Assembly: GCA_963678705.1 (NCBI GenBank)
Contig: CAVMBN010000183.1
Location: 62,001-126,000, forward strand
DNA: 64,000 nucleotides
Direction of reading: 5' to 3'
From: Panorpa germanica
Lineage: Eukaryota > Arthropoda > Insecta > Mecoptera > Panorpidae
The notes under the pieces were generated by a model. That model had not been told where the DNA came from. It made no database searches and saw only the letters and a program-made list of their open reading frames with translations. Below, piece by piece: positions 20,631 to 33,544 of the stretch. The position numbers were made by a program, and so were the translations under genes. Every line of letters starts with the position of its first letter. Within the stretch, counting starts at the first letter, position 1.

Positions 20631-21689
20631 ACAGACAAGGGGTTGAGGCAAGGTTGTCCTCTGAGTCTAATTTTATTTGCGATATATACAGCAGATTTGG
20701 AGGGGGTAATGGAAAGAGGACAAGATGGGAGGGTGCTAATAGGAAGACACTACAAGATATGAACTTTAGCATACGCTGACGATAAAGTCCTATTGGCAAA
20801 AAGGGAAGGAGATCTACAGGAGATGGCACATCGGCTAGGGAGATATATAGACAGGAAAGGACTAGAGTTAAATGTGGAAAAAACAAAAATTATGGTATTT
20901 AAAAAAGAGGGAGGAAAAAGAATACATAAAATGTGGAAATACAAAACAGAGGTCATTGAGAAAGTAGAAGAATTTAGATATCTGGGCTACACTTTTAAAA
21001 AGAACAATGGAGAAGAGGCTCAGATAAGGGAGGTAGCAAAGAAGGCGGAGCTAGCAATGCGACGGGTGTGGGGATTAGGAGAAAATGTATTTGGGGGGGA
21101 CATACAAAAGAGGATATGGATGTATGACAGATTGATAACTAGTATGATGTTGTATGGAACAGAGGTTTAGGGGTGGAAGGAGTAAGAAAAGTTGGAAAGA
21201 ATACAGGAGAGATATATTAAATGGTTACTATAGCTAGACAGGTGCACGCCAGGATACATAATCATGAAGGAGCTAAAAAGGGATAAGATACGAATTAAAA
21301 CAGGTGAAAGAGCAGTAAAATATAAGGAGAAATTGACCAGGGCTAAAAGCAAAATTTTAAAGAAAATAAGAGATGATAGCATAAAGAATGGGGGGGAGGT
21401 GGTCCAAAGAAGAGAAAGGAGTATTTTGAAAGGAATGGAATTGCGATCGAGGAGGCAGAGAGAAGAAGAGAAGGAGGCGCAAGTGTGAAAGAGGAGCTAA
21501 GGAGAAGGAATAAGGAGATACAGCAACAGGAGAGAATGGGAAAAATCGAAAAAAGCAACTACAATACAAGATATAAAAGGTTATGGGAAAATAATGTACC
21601 TCAGTACCTAATAGAAAATGATATAAAACACATAAGAAGGACAGCAAGGTTTAGCTTAGGAAAGTAGTGAGGAAAAAAAGTGTAGAGTC
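20631..21689 (+). mobile_element. LINE 'H', decayed copy
   Basis: Same family as 3806 and 7229. Homology begins at 'TDKGLRQGCPLS' (RT motif) and ends at 'AGTGTAGAGT' near 21689, within the C-terminal finger region. A TGG-to-TGA stop precedes the active-site box, which reads YADDK; further stops at 21168-21170 and 21184-21186. A deletion removes about 30 bp near 21660. It carries the H-side recombination segment (21209-21230) and ends at the inversion spacer. Confidence 0.9.
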
Positions 21690-21788
21690 TACGCAAATAC
21701 TCAATCATGATTGCACATGATTTATGGTTTGTAGGGCGTGCTCCGAGGTTCTCTTTGCAGAAAGTACAAACATGTTGTGATCGCTTCA
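21690..21788. other. Spacer at the inversion junction
   Basis: These 99 bp separate the end of left-arm LINE H from the inverted gypsy copy. They match neither neighbour and nothing else I could find in the window. No reading frame or motif is evident. It may be filler DNA from the rearrangement, or a remnant of the sequence that originally followed LINE H. Confidence 0.6.
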
Positions 21789-23431
21789 GTCGTATGCTTT
21801 GATGTATCCAGGGGTTAGGTGGTTCTAAACTCATTTGTTGAGACATGCTGTAAGTGGTTTAGCTATTTTATGATATCCAATTTCTATGAATTTTCTATAA
21901 AATCCTGTTAATCAAAGGAAATTTTTAATTTTCTCTGTAGTTTTTGGTATAGGGAAGTTTTTACCTGCTTTAATTTTCCGAGGATTTTGTTTCGCTCTAT
22001 TTTCTGTTATAATATGACCTAAGAATTAGGCTTCTTTCTTTAGGTATTCACATTTTTCTTTTAGAAGTTTTAAATTGCGTTTACGTAACCTTTGAGGACT
22101 AGTTCTAAGTGGTGCAGGTGTTGTTGCAGGCTTGTTCCAAATATGATTTTGTCGTCGAGATAAACTGGACATATTTTTCCTACTAATCTAGTTAAAACAT
22201 GATTCAATAATCGTTGGAAGATGGCAGGGGCGTTCTTTAATCCAAAAGGCATTCTTAAAAACTCATAGTGACCATGAGTTGTAGAGAATGCTGCTTTCTC
22301 GATACTTTCTGGTTCTACTTCTATTTGGTAAAAACCTGAGTGTAAGTCGAGTAATGTAAAATAATTTGCTCTTCCTAGACTGTGTAATATATCATGCATA
22401 TTAGGGATAAGGAACGTCTCTAGTAATAGATCTAGAAATAGAAGAATCCTCTGTAGTTATGTCGTTGAGCTTTCTTTAGTAAATTGCAATTCTGAACTTT
22501 TTTATTTTAGATTGGTCATCTTTTTTGTGACTATTAGTACGGGATGATTTAGGGCGAATATGATATTCGTATAACACCTTTTTCAAATAATGTTTGAACT
22601 TGTCTATCTACTTCTTGTTGTGTTGTTTCGGGCAAACGCTAGTTACGAGAATAAATTGGTTCATGGGGTTTAGTTCGTATAGAGCATTTGATATCGTGAG
22701 TAAACGTAAGCAAATCATTTTCTCTACGGAATAGGTCGCCATAGTTAATAAGTAGTTTATATAGGTGATCTCTCTCTTCTGTATTTAAATGCTTGTCTTG
22801 AATCTCTTGCTGTTATTAAGGTATGGTTTCTCTTTATTATTATAATATATTAAAATGTTTACTTTAAGAGTTTTTAAAATGTTTTCAAATATATCTATTA
22901 CTGTTTGTATTTGTTTAATTAGGTTGGTTCCAATTAATCCGTCAAAATCGTTAGAAAATTTGAATAAGTAAATCTTTGTAAATCCTTGAATTTTGAATAT
23001 AAATAATATAGGTATTTCTGCTAGTTATGTATGTTTCGTGGTTTGATGCGGCGTTTGAATAATAAATTCTGCATTGTTTATATAATACTTTTCAGAGACG
23101 AATTTCGTATTTAATATGGTCCATGAAGATCCGGTATGAATTAGTAGTTTTGAATTTCAGGATTTGATATATATATGTAGGGTAATGTATTGTATTTATT
23201 ATTATTCATTGTTATGTATTCAGTTCTATCATCTGGCCTGATGGAAAATCCTTGTAATTTTCTTTATTTTCATAACATTCTTTATAAAATTTATTTTGGA
23301 TTACTTCTTCTGCATTACATCTTTGTTGTGGTAGTGTCATGTGATGCAGACATGTCATTTCTCATGTGTCCATGGGTTCATGTCGACGTATGTCTGTTTT
23401 TTTGCCATGGTGATGGTCATTTGTTTTTCAT
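21789..23431 (-). pseudogene. Decayed gypsy pol, partial inverted copy
   Basis: Reverse-strand copy of 9640-11282: Gag end, PR, and most of RT including the open 109-codon stretch (22070-22399). RNase H is missing because the copy starts at the inversion junction. Confidence 0.8.
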
Positions 23432-23643
23432 TGAATAAACTTGCTTTCTACGCATGAAAAAGTTAGTACATTTCAAAAATATTTAATAGTTTATATTATT
23501 TTAATAAAATATCATAAATTATTAAGAAAGAGTTAGAAATTGATTTGAATAAAAAAAAAGGAAAATAATAATAGGAAAAAGACTTTAAGTGTAGACTTCG
23601 TCGAAGTGACTTATAAAATGACATTAACTGAATACATTTATTT

Positions 23644-24219
23644 TTGACAAATTATTTGAAATTATCGGTTGATGATGTTATGGCAATTCAAATTAATGGA
23701 ATACATTTATTTTTTAAAAATTATTTGAAATTATCGGTTGATGATGTTATGGCAATTCAAATTAATGGAATACATTTATTTTTTAAAAATTATTTGAAAT
23801 TATCGGTTGTTGATCTTATGGCAATTCAAATTAATGGAAACATGATGCTAGTAAAAATTGAAGAATATTTATTAATTGATGATATTATTGAAATGACCAA
23901 TAGGAAAATAATTTAGGTATTGATAAAAATAGTTATAATGTGCATATAGGAAGAGCAGATAAATTTACAATAGTAAGAATGCACAATATAAAATATGAAA
24001 TTTATGATATAGCGCTTCAAAATGCACTACTAGATTATGGTACGCATATTGATATCAAGAAAGAAACATGGGGTAAAGACATGCCTTTTCCAGTGTATAA
24101 TGGAACAAGATCAATAGAGATGATTTTGAAGAAAAAAATCCCATCGCATTTCACCCTTTTTCCACCGTTTATGCAAAAAAATACGCAAAATGAAACAAAA
24201 GCAAACAGTGCGAATAAAA
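23644..24219 (+). pseudogene. LINE ORF1 fragment with three 69-bp repeats
   Basis: Same fragment as 8922-9432. The first frame is 90 codons here rather than 67, because the 69-bp duplication has three copies (starting 23652, 23721 and 23790) against two elsewhere. Confidence 0.55.
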
Positions 24220-25786
24220 TTATTATTATTATTAATTTTTTATTGTTCGCCTTTCGGCTTTACAATCTACATTCTTAATACATTTCATATACTTCAACTT
24301 AAAACTAAATTTTACATTATTCCAGACCTTCCTATCTCCAAAAGCACCTTCCGATTCCTCCTCTCTCGACCCCCCTTCCTCACCTTCCCCAGTCCTCCCT
24401 CTGCACTGGTCCATTCCCATGTCTATCTTTCTGGGCCGAAGCCCAACTGTTTCCTCACCACTTCCTTCTCTCTCCTGCCTCCCTTCACCGCCTCTCCCAG
24501 TACCTCCCCTCTCCCCCTGTTCCCTGCGCAACCCAGCCACCAGCCCACTTATTCTCCTGTTTTTTCTTTCCTACTTACTATTTCCGCCATCCACCTCTTT
24601 CCTTCACTGCCTCCCTTTAATAGCTGGCCAATATTCCTTTCGCTCGCTACTTTTTTCTTACACTCAAACTTAATGTGCTCCAGTGTTTCGTCCTGCGCTT
24701 CGCACACTCTACACTTTCTTTCCTCACTCTTTTCCCAGTATCCGTTTCCTTTTTCCTCATTTCCCAATCTAAACCTTGCTGTTCTTCTTATGTGTTTTAT
24801 GTCTTTTTCTATAAGGTACTAAGGCACATTATTTTCCCATAACCTTTTATATCTTTTATTGTAGTTACTTTTTTCTATTTTTCCCATTCTCTCCTGCTGT
24901 TGTACCTCCCTATCCCTTCTCCTTAGCTCCTCTTCCACACTTGCGCCTCCTTCTCTTCTCCTCTCTGCCTCCTCGATCGCCATTCCATTACTTTCAAAGT
25001 ACTCCTTTCTCTTTTTTGGACCTCCTCCACCCCCCCATTCTTTATGCTGTCCTCTCTTATTTTCCTTAAAATTTTGCTTTCCGCCCTGGTCAATTTCTCC
25101 TTGTATTTTACTGCTCCTTCCCCTGTTTTAATTCGTATCCTCCATAACCATGTATCCTAGCGTGCACCTGTCCAGCCCTAGTAACCATTTAATATATCTC
25201 TCCTGTATTCTTTCCAACTTTTCTTACTCCTTCCACCCCTAAACCTCTGTTCCATACAACATCATACTAGTTATCAATCTGTCATACATCCATATCCTCT
25301 TTTGTATGTCCCCCCCAAATACATTTTCTCCTAATCCCCACACCCGTCGCATTGCTAGCTCCGCCTTCTTTGCTACCTCCCTTATCTGAGCCTCTTCTCC
25401 ATTGTTCTTTTTAAAAGTGTAGCCCAGATATCTAAATTCTTCTACTTTCTCAATGACCTCTGTTTTGTATTTCCACATTTTATGTATTCTTTTTCCTTCC
25501 TCTTTTTTAAATACCATAATTTTTGTTTTTTCCACATTTAACTCTAGTCCTTTCCTGTCTATATATCTCCCTAGCCGATGTGCCATCTCCTGTAGATCTC
25601 CTTCCCTTTTTGCCAATAGGACTTTATCGTCAGCGTATGCTAAAGTTCATATCTTGTAGTGTCTTCCTATTAGCACCCTCCCATCTTGTCCTCTTTCCAT
25701 TACCCCCTCCAAATCTGCTGTATATATCGCAAATAAAATTAGACTCAGAGGACAACCTTGCCTCAACCCTTTGTCTGTGTAGCTAG
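24220..25786 (-). mobile_element. Chimeric LINE (H-type 5', B-type 3')
   Basis: On the minus strand the 5' half carries H-specific variants (the stop before the YADDK box, 'GGAGTAAGAAAAG'). The 3' half carries B-specific variants ('GGGCTGGACAGGTGCACGCT', the 17-bp deletion, complete 3' UTR and TAA tail). The switch lies in the 22 bp at 25179-25200, identical in H and B. This is the tandem-duplication joint. Confidence 0.9.
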
Positions 25787-26782
25787 AATAGTAATTGTTA
25801 GGTTTACGCGATGGGAAATAACAACAAGTATGTCACACTTAAATTAATAAATTACCAAAATCAGCAAACAAATTAAAAAGGATAATAAATAAATAAATAA
25901 ATAAGAACAAAAGACGGCTGATACTATTACGAGAAAGTTAAATTTGTCAAAAAAAAGTAAAAATGTCAAAACAGAAATAAAATAAGTTAATAAGTTAGGA
26001 CCTGAGCAACACTTTACTGAAACATATAAATACTTGTCAATTCTCTAAAAATATAGCTACAGTCAACGGGTCAATAAAATAAAATAAAAACACATGGACA
26101 GCACTTTTAAATTATGCGCAATTAACAAATATGCTTAGTAAAATGTTGTAAAAGTCAATGGGGACGGTAGTTGTTATAATGATAACAGAAATTTAAAAGT
26201 GTCGCTTATTGTTATGACCTATGTACGAGAACTTGCAACAAGGACTATAAAACTGTGGATTTACCCGGAATGTTCGCGTTCGTGCAATGGACTCCGAACC
26301 CTGAATGACTACGTTTATGGAAATAAAAATTAAAATCAAATATGAACGTGTTACTGGATGAAATTACGGTAAATTACAGCGGTTTCAGTATATCAAAAGT
26401 TTTAAGGATAAAATTAAAAGAATTAAAAAAGCAAAGTAAAAGGTCAAATGAATAATAAAATAATTACGCTGTCGTAATGGGGGGTCAAAAGGAAGTTAAA
26501 ATAAAAGTTATGGTGCCTGATGTCAAAAAATTACAAAAAAATTAAACAACACACAAACAACAAACGAATATAATAAATTATTTGGCACTCTTGGTACGAC
26601 AGATTACAATGTACAATTAGGAATTTCTTATTACATACAGACAATTATTTGGTTATTGTTACAAGACATATATATAACATATATAATACAATACTTATAT
26701 AAACTAATAACAATAATTTACAAAAAGTTTAAACATAAAATGCTTTAAGTAAACTGTCCTCTGATGTATGTAAAAGAATGTC
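25787..26782. other. Noncoding stretch (copy of 19628-20630)
   Basis: Reverse-strand copy of the R2-like element's downstream region; nothing coding seen. Confidence 0.5.
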
Positions 26783-27856
26783 CTACACGCTGCACAATGT
26801 AATGTTTGACACTAATCTGGACGGCACACCCCTGTAGCACTGCACAATAGTTTTCTGGAGATTTTCAACCCCCTTAGGCCCTTGGATACTAAGAGTATAA
26901 TTTAATGTGTATACGATGGGCCTCTCGTAGAAAATTGTTTGAACGGTGTAGATCCCCGCTGCAGTGATGGTGGAGTTCCCTGCTAAGGTACTAATCCGCG
27001 CACAACAGTTTAAAATATGCGTCAGTATTTTACAACTTGGGTCTGCTGACTGCCAATGTCTATATGTTAGACGATCATCTCCTGGTGACGAGTTCTCAAA
27101 TTTTCTTAGTCTTATTGATACTTCAGGTGGTGTGAATTTCCTGGTATTGAGTGGCTCACGCGTGTTATCTTCGATGGTTAGGTATATGTCATTTGGATAA
27201 TCCACAAAGGTCAGTGTTTTGGTAAAATGATTATGGTTGTCGTCTTTACTTATTTGGCAGGTGGTGCTTGCCTCACCCATTATTAATCGCATGGCTTGTC
27301 TGCGGTTCCTCTTATAAAGTTTTTGGATGAATTTAGCATCATTTATATCGCCTAAATTTCTACATTTTGCAACATAATTTGGGTCTCTTATTGCTAGTTT
27401 AACAATTTTACCTGCCTCAGTGGTAATTTCTGTTAAAGTCTGCTCAAGGTTTTCCCAATTATGAATGTTAATATTGCTGTTAAGAATCTTTAGTAGAGAA
27501 TCATTGAAACCATTAGGTGGTGAGTCATCTAAAATATCATCCGGGAGTCGTGGGAAATTGTCATTTATAACTTTAGGTTCTTCATCTATGTCCGAGTGGT
27601 TAGTATCGGCTGCATGAGGGCTTAATGGCATGGTGAAATCTGAAATTTAACTGTTAACACTTGTAGACAATTGGGAAGGTGTATATTGGGATTCAGTGAC
27701 TTTTAGAATGGCGTTTATGATGCTTTCCGGTATCATATTAACCTTGTTTGTATGCGCATTATCTGAAGGTGGTATTATAGGTGATGGTATAATAATAGGC
27801 GTATTCACAGTAACTTGCGTTATTATCTTACTATTATAATGTTCGTAATGTTGCAA
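26783..27856 (-). pseudogene. R2-like fragment, second copy
   Basis: Same two open stretches as 18554-19627 (27647-27856 and 26783-27631) with a handful of amino-acid differences, for example Pro to Leu in 'DIYLTIEDN'. See the first copy for motifs. Confidence 0.55.
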
Positions 27857-27885
27857 TTTACCATGGAAAACTCATAAGAACTCAT

Positions 27886-27947
<62 letters not shown>

Positions 27948-27980
27948 ATATATATATTTATATATATAAATATATATATA
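27886..27980. repeat. (TA)n microsatellite, uninterrupted
   Basis: This is the tract that carries the gypsy derivative in the left arm; here it runs unbroken into the TGTGGGG end of the 640-bp element. Confidence 0.95.
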
Positions 27981-28619
27981 TGTGGGGTGACAATAAACCT
28001 ATCCTGGTTGACGTTTCCAATTGTGGGTTTACCTTACACCTTAGTGGGTGTTAGCTAGATTACCAGCTGTGGTTTTAGCTGTTTTGATGTTATTTCAATC
28101 CTTAGTTGAGCCCCCATTTACAATTAAGCTTATTAAAAATAAAGTTAACACATTACTGAATTTAATAATAGTTCAATTAATTATTTCTCAAAGAAATTAT
28201 ATTACAAAAATAACTCACATATATAAAAATAGTTCACAACAATATTATCAAACAACAAATATTACAACTAGTAATATTGTTAAACGGATTCTAATTCTTA
28301 ATGTTATTAACAACTAGTTATTACTACATTTCGCGAATTTACCAATGACTGCCATACAAACTGTGTATGTTACTACTTTCGCCATTTTAACAATCTTCTG
28401 CCGCGCTAACCATGCATCATGCATGTCGTAGCAAGCGAACGTGTATTGCGACCTGTTAGAGGGGTATACAAGTCGTTTCAAAACAGCGCTAGTAACATTT
28501 AAATATAACTTAATATTAGCAATGTTCCTAACCTATTATATAAGGTTAGGTTAGGTTAGGTTCTTTATAATTATTATTTCTTACAAACTAATTATTTCTA
28601 ATCCTAAATTATATCCCAC

Positions 28620-28620
<1 letters not shown>
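27981..28620 (-). mobile_element. 640-bp element, second copy
   Basis: Reverse complement of 14333-14972 with the same ends and length. It contains a TTAGG run at about 28543-28562. Confidence 0.6.

Positions 28621-28701
<81 letters not shown>
28621..28701. repeat. (TA)n microsatellite
   Basis: Copy of 14264-14332, longer by about a dozen bases. Confidence 0.95.
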
Positions 28702-28703
<2 letters not shown>

Positions 28704-28704
<1 letters not shown>

Positions 28705-30541
28705 GTGGTGAGAAAAATTCTTAGAAAATATTAGGAAATCATCTATGTACTTTACTGCAAAATCATTAAGCTTACACTTTAGTAAATGTTACCTAGTATG
28801 CTTTGAAAAATAGCGGGTGATGTCTTTAAACCAAAAGGTAAACATATCCTGCAGTTTTTTTATATATACCCCTCGAGTGTTTTTTCTATGCTTTTAATTT
28901 GCACGTCTAACTCTTCTATATTTATGTTCTTTTTCATATGTTTTACTATATCTTAATATGATTGTCCAGCTTCTCGTGGTTTAATCACTAGTGTTTCTTT
29001 ACTTGTCCTCACGTTTGTCCTTCCTACTTTTTACCACTTCTGTGGTTACCCTTTCTGCACTATCTCTTCTTCAGTTCTCGTATGTAGATCTATGTAAAAG
29101 CCTTGATCTCCAAGTATAAGCTCTATGATTTTGCTAAGGTGGAACTCTAGCCCATCCTTATATAACATATAAACATAACATATAAACATATAAATATAAG
29201 TCCTTTTTTTCCCTCCTTTTTGGAGATGGTTTTTACTTTCTCTAATGACGCTGCCACATCCTTGATGCTTTCAGTGTTTGCTTTTACCCCACTCAGTCCC
29301 GCGAGATATGTGTAGCTGATACCGGCTTATTTTTCTTCACTATCCTGGTTTAAAATGGTTTTATTGTCCATGTATATTACTTTTTCTGGTTGTATCAGTT
29401 TTCTTTTGATAATATCCTCCATCTGCGGTATTCTCTCGCTTAATCATTATATAAGTGGATTGTTCTCGTTTACCTTTTGATCCATCACCGATATCATATC
29501 CTTCTTCTTTGACGACTGCATAAATCCGATTCTTACTATATTACTTGACCTAAATGCTTTCTTAAGCCATTTTGCGTGGATTAAGTCAAGCGCCTCTACC
29601 AAGTATATGCCTCCTGTCCTTTTCAGCTTAAATTTCGCTACTTTGTTTTCTATTTGAAGCGCATTCTTGTTTTCTTCGGAAGTAATAGTTTGAGTTCTTG
29701 CATCTGTCGTTGTAACTTTTCTTTTTTTCCTTCCTGGTTTCAAGTTATTTATTTTATTTTCTCAGTGTCAGTTTGAGTATCCATTTCTGCCGTGTCTCCT
29801 CTCATAGATAGTCTAGAAAGTGCATTTTGTATCTCTTCTGCTTTAAGTTTATCGACATAAAGGTTTAGTCTGGCTAAAATGTCTCTTATTTCCCTTTATT
29901 TATTTAGGTTTTCTTTAACAATGTTCTCCAGTTTCGCCTTTATTCTAACAATCATTTGAATGAGATGTTGAATAACATTTAGTTCCACTTGCTCTATGCT
30001 TTTATCCTTTTCCGGATTTTCAATTCTTTTCCTCTTCTTCTTTCGTGTCTTCTTCCTCTCAGTAGATTTCTCTGTTTTACAGAACAGATCTGACATTGAG
30101 CTGCTCCAAACTGGCAATCTCATGACCTTCCTTAATCTTTAAAAAGCGTGCAACTTCCTTTTTTCAGTATCTGAATTTCCTGCATCGGCCTGGTTTACCT
30201 TCGTCTGCTTTTCACAGTTCCTTGATAACTACCCAAGGGGAGCCTACATCACCACCCCCTCAAGTGCCTGTTCTAGCGATAGGACCTCTTGTCCCGTATT
30301 GTTAAATAAGGGGGGTAGTATTTTATTAACCTGCAGCTCGCCGTCCAAGATGGTACTGTGTGACTCCGCTAAAGTTTGTAGGACATTATCGTACACAATT
30401 GACAATTGAATTAGGAACAAATTGAAATGTAGTAAGGTCTGGGCAACTAGGGGGCTATGTTATTCCCTACTTCTCAAAATGACCTTTCCAGGAAACAATT
30501 CTCGCAGGGCCCACTAACAGTTTTGTCTGGAATTAATTTTG
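28704..30541 (-). pseudogene. Gypsy RT scrap plus LINE ORF1, second copy
   Basis: Reverse complement of 12431-14262. The open stretches 29447-29743 and 29896-30123 match the left copy almost perfectly (one change, Val to Phe in 'RIGFMQSS'). Confidence 0.5.
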
Positions 30542-30851
30542 TGTGTTCAAAATTATTTAAAATAAAAAATTAATTTTTTATTTGTATGCTAAGCTTTTAT
30601 TATTTTATTTACTAGTACAGCAAGTTTATATTTTACTAGTACTGTTTATATTTTTATAATATATATTGTTTGGTTTTCTTGTCCGGTGACTGGATATTGG
30701 TGAATGGGTATGAAATTTACTTCTCCATCCATACTTGAAAACTTATGATAGGAAATTTTATTTCTAATTGTTTTTATAATATGCTTGTATAATAATGGTT
30801 ATTCATTTAAACAATTGTTAGGGTAATATAAAGGTTTAATATTTCATCGTA

Positions 30852-33332
30852 TATCGTTGTCTATAACTGAGAGGATGTTTCTGCTTCAGCATCAACAACA
30901 AGGGGGTTTTTGTTTATTAATTCTTTGACATGTCTAAATATGTGTTTGCCTCTTTGTAAGTTCTTTAAAGTAGCCCTTCCATATAGGGTTATTTCTGTTG
31001 TTTTGTGTGGTTCAAAATACATAATTGTTTTTCCTTTCCTAGGTCATCCTCGTATATATACGGTAACGTACGGTGTACGTACGGTTGGTGCTACTTTTTT
31101 ATTTAATCGCTCTATATATTTTTCCTATTCTAATCTTGTTTTCTCAGCTATTTGTTCATGTAGTAGTTTTAATGCTTTCTGATGTTCATTGATCTTTTCG
31201 GTAGCTATTATTCTTTGTTCTTCAAAATCTGTGATATCTATATTACTGCGAGTGATAGCATTGATTCGTATTTAAAAGAGTGCGTCAGAAACCTTGTTAT
31301 CTTTACCTGGCTTATAATATATATCGAAATCGTAGTCAAATAATTTTATTTGATATCTTGCGAGTTTACTTGAACTGTCGTTATGAGTTTCCAGTCTCGC
31401 TAATGGTTGGTGATCTGTAAATAGGTTGAACTGTCTTCCGTAAAGATAATGTCGGAAATGTTTTACTGCCTAAACTATTTACTGTTTTACTGCCTAAACT
31501 ATGGATAGTAGTTTCTTTTCGATTTTTTTCTGCTGGATTTAACGTGCGTGATGCATATGCTATAAGATGATTATTTTGAGATTGTACTGCTCCAATGGCT
31601 TAGTGAGAGGCATCTGTTGTTAAAGAGAATTTCTTTATATTCTCTGGTCTTTTGAAAACACGTTTATTCATTAATTGTTTCTTTAAGGTGTCGTATGCTT
31701 TGATGTATCCAGGGGTTAGGTGGTTCTAAACTCATTTGTTGAGACATGCTGTAAGTGGTTTAGCTATTTTATGATATCCAATTTCTATGAATTTTCTATA
31801 AAATCCTGTAAATCAAAGGAAATTTTTAATTTTCTCTGTAGTTTTTGGTATAGGAAAGTTTTTACCTGCTTTAATTTTCCGAGGATTTTGTTTCGCTCTA
31901 TTTTCTGTTATAATATGACCTAAGAATTAGGCTTCTTTCTTTAGGTATTCACATTTTTCTTTTAGAAGTTTTAAATTGCGTTTACGTAACCTTTGAGGAC
32001 TAGTTCTAAGTGGTGCAGGTGTTGTTGCAGGCTTGTTCCAAATATGATTTTGTCGTCGAGATAAACTGGACATATTTTTCCTACTAATCTAGTTAAAACA
32101 TGATTCAATAATCGTTGGAAGATGGCAGGGGCGTTCTTTAATCCAAAAGGCATTCTTAAAAACTCATAGTGACCATGAGTTGTAGAGAATGCTGCTTTCT
32201 CGATACTTTCTGGTTCTACTTCTATTTGGTAAAAACCTGAGTGTAAGTCGAGTAATGTAAAATAATTTGCTCTTCCTAGACTGTGTAATATATCATGCAT
32301 ATTAGGGATAAGGAACGTCTCTAGTAATAGATCTAGAAATAGAAGAATCCTCTGTAGTTATGTCGTTGAGCTTTCTTTAGTAAATTGCAATTCTGAACTT
32401 TTTTATTTTAGATTGGTCATCTTTTTTGTGACTATTAGTACGGGATGATTTAGGGCGAATATGATATTCGTATAACACGTTTTTCAAATAATGTTTGAAC
32501 TTGTCTATCTACTTCTTGTTGTGTTGTTTCGGGCAAACGCTAGTTACGAGAATAAATTGGTTCATGGGGTTTAGTTCGTATAGAGCATTTGATATCGTGA
32601 GTAAACGTAAGCAAATCATTTTCTCTACGGAATAGGTCGCCATAGTTAATAAGTAGTTTATATAGGTGATCTCTCTCTTCTGTATTTAAATGCTTGTCTT
32701 GAATCTCTTGCTGTTATTAAGGTATGGTTTCTCTTTATTATTATAATATATTAAAATGTTTACTTTAAGAGTTTTTAAAATGTTTTCAAATATATCTATT
32801 ACTGTTTGTATTTGTTTAATTAGGTTGGTTCCAATTAATCCGTCAAAATCGTTAGAAAATTTGAATAAGTAAATCTTTGTAAATCCTTGAATTTTGAATA
32901 TAAATAATATAGGTATTTCTGCTAATTATGTATGTTTCGCGGTTTGATGCGGCGTTTGAATAATAAATTCTGCATTGTTTATATAATACTTTTCAGAGAC
33001 GAATTTCGTATTTAATATGGTCCATGAAGATCCGGTATGAATTAGTAGTTTTGAATTTCAGGATTTGATATATATATGTAGGGTAATGTATTGTATTTAT
33101 TATTATTCATTGTTATGTATTCAGTTCTATCATCTGGCCTGATGGAAAATCCTCGTAATTTTCTTTATTTTCATAACATTCTTTATAAAATTTATTTTGG
33201 ATTACTTCTTCTGCATTACATCTTTGTTGTGGTAGTGTCATGTGATGCAGACATGTCATTTCTCATGTGTCCATGGGTTCATGTCGACGTATGTCTGTTT
33301 TTTTGCCATGGTGATGGTCATTTGTTTTTCAT
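30852..33332 (-). pseudogene. Decayed gypsy pol, second full copy
   Basis: Reverse complement of 9640-12120 with the same RT open stretch (31971-32300), the same stops, and the same duplicated 22-bp stretch in RNase H. The shared lesions show that decay preceded the duplications. Confidence 0.8.
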
Positions 33333-33544
33333 TGAATAAACTTGCTTTCTACGCATGAAAAAGTTAGTACATTTCAAAAATATTTAATAGTTTATATTAT
33401 TTTAATAAAATATCATAAATTATTAAGAAAGAGTTAGAAATTGATTTGAATAAAAAAAAAGGAAAATAATAATAGGAAAAATACTTTAAGTGTAGACTTC
33501 GTCGAAGTGACTTATAAAATGACATTAACTGAATACATTTATTT

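Larger units (their letters stand above)
1..21230 (+). repeat. Left arm of giant inverted repeat
   Basis: This block recurs as its reverse complement at 35011-55496. Paired positions sum to about 55497 up to the LINE insertion at 3806, about 57461 from there to the copia site, and about 56242 inside both later insertions. Differences visible by eye are scattered substitutions and TA-tract length changes, so the duplication looks young. The repeat runs off the left edge of the window, because the right arm continues past the partner of base 1 in the same Jockey element. Misassembly or an inverted alternative haplotype could produce the same picture, but copy-specific insertions make a simple artefact less likely. 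Confidence 0.9.
21789..25178 (-). repeat. Partial tandem unit at the inverted-repeat centre
   Basis: This is a truncated copy of the tandem unit. It starts abruptly inside the gypsy RT region (matching left-arm position about 11282) and continues through the LINE ORF1 fragment into the chimeric LINE. Its left edge is the inversion junction. Confidence 0.85.

Noticed and set aside
23652-23858. CRISPR-like repeats
   Set aside because: Contiguous 69-bp tandem units without spacers, in eukaryotic transposon DNA.
24190-24822. 210-codon Ser/Pro-rich frame recurring at 8318-8950, 34022-34654 and 48511-49143
   Set aside because: It is the complement of the LINE C-terminal region and 3' UTR. Its repetition follows the LINE copies, and its composition (Pro, Ser, Leu) is that of antisense purine-rich coding DNA.
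28543-28562. TTAGG tract as a telomere or telomere-targeting insertion site
   Set aside because: Only about four units, and internal to a 640-bp repeat present three times. No long array and no TRAS/SART-type junction.
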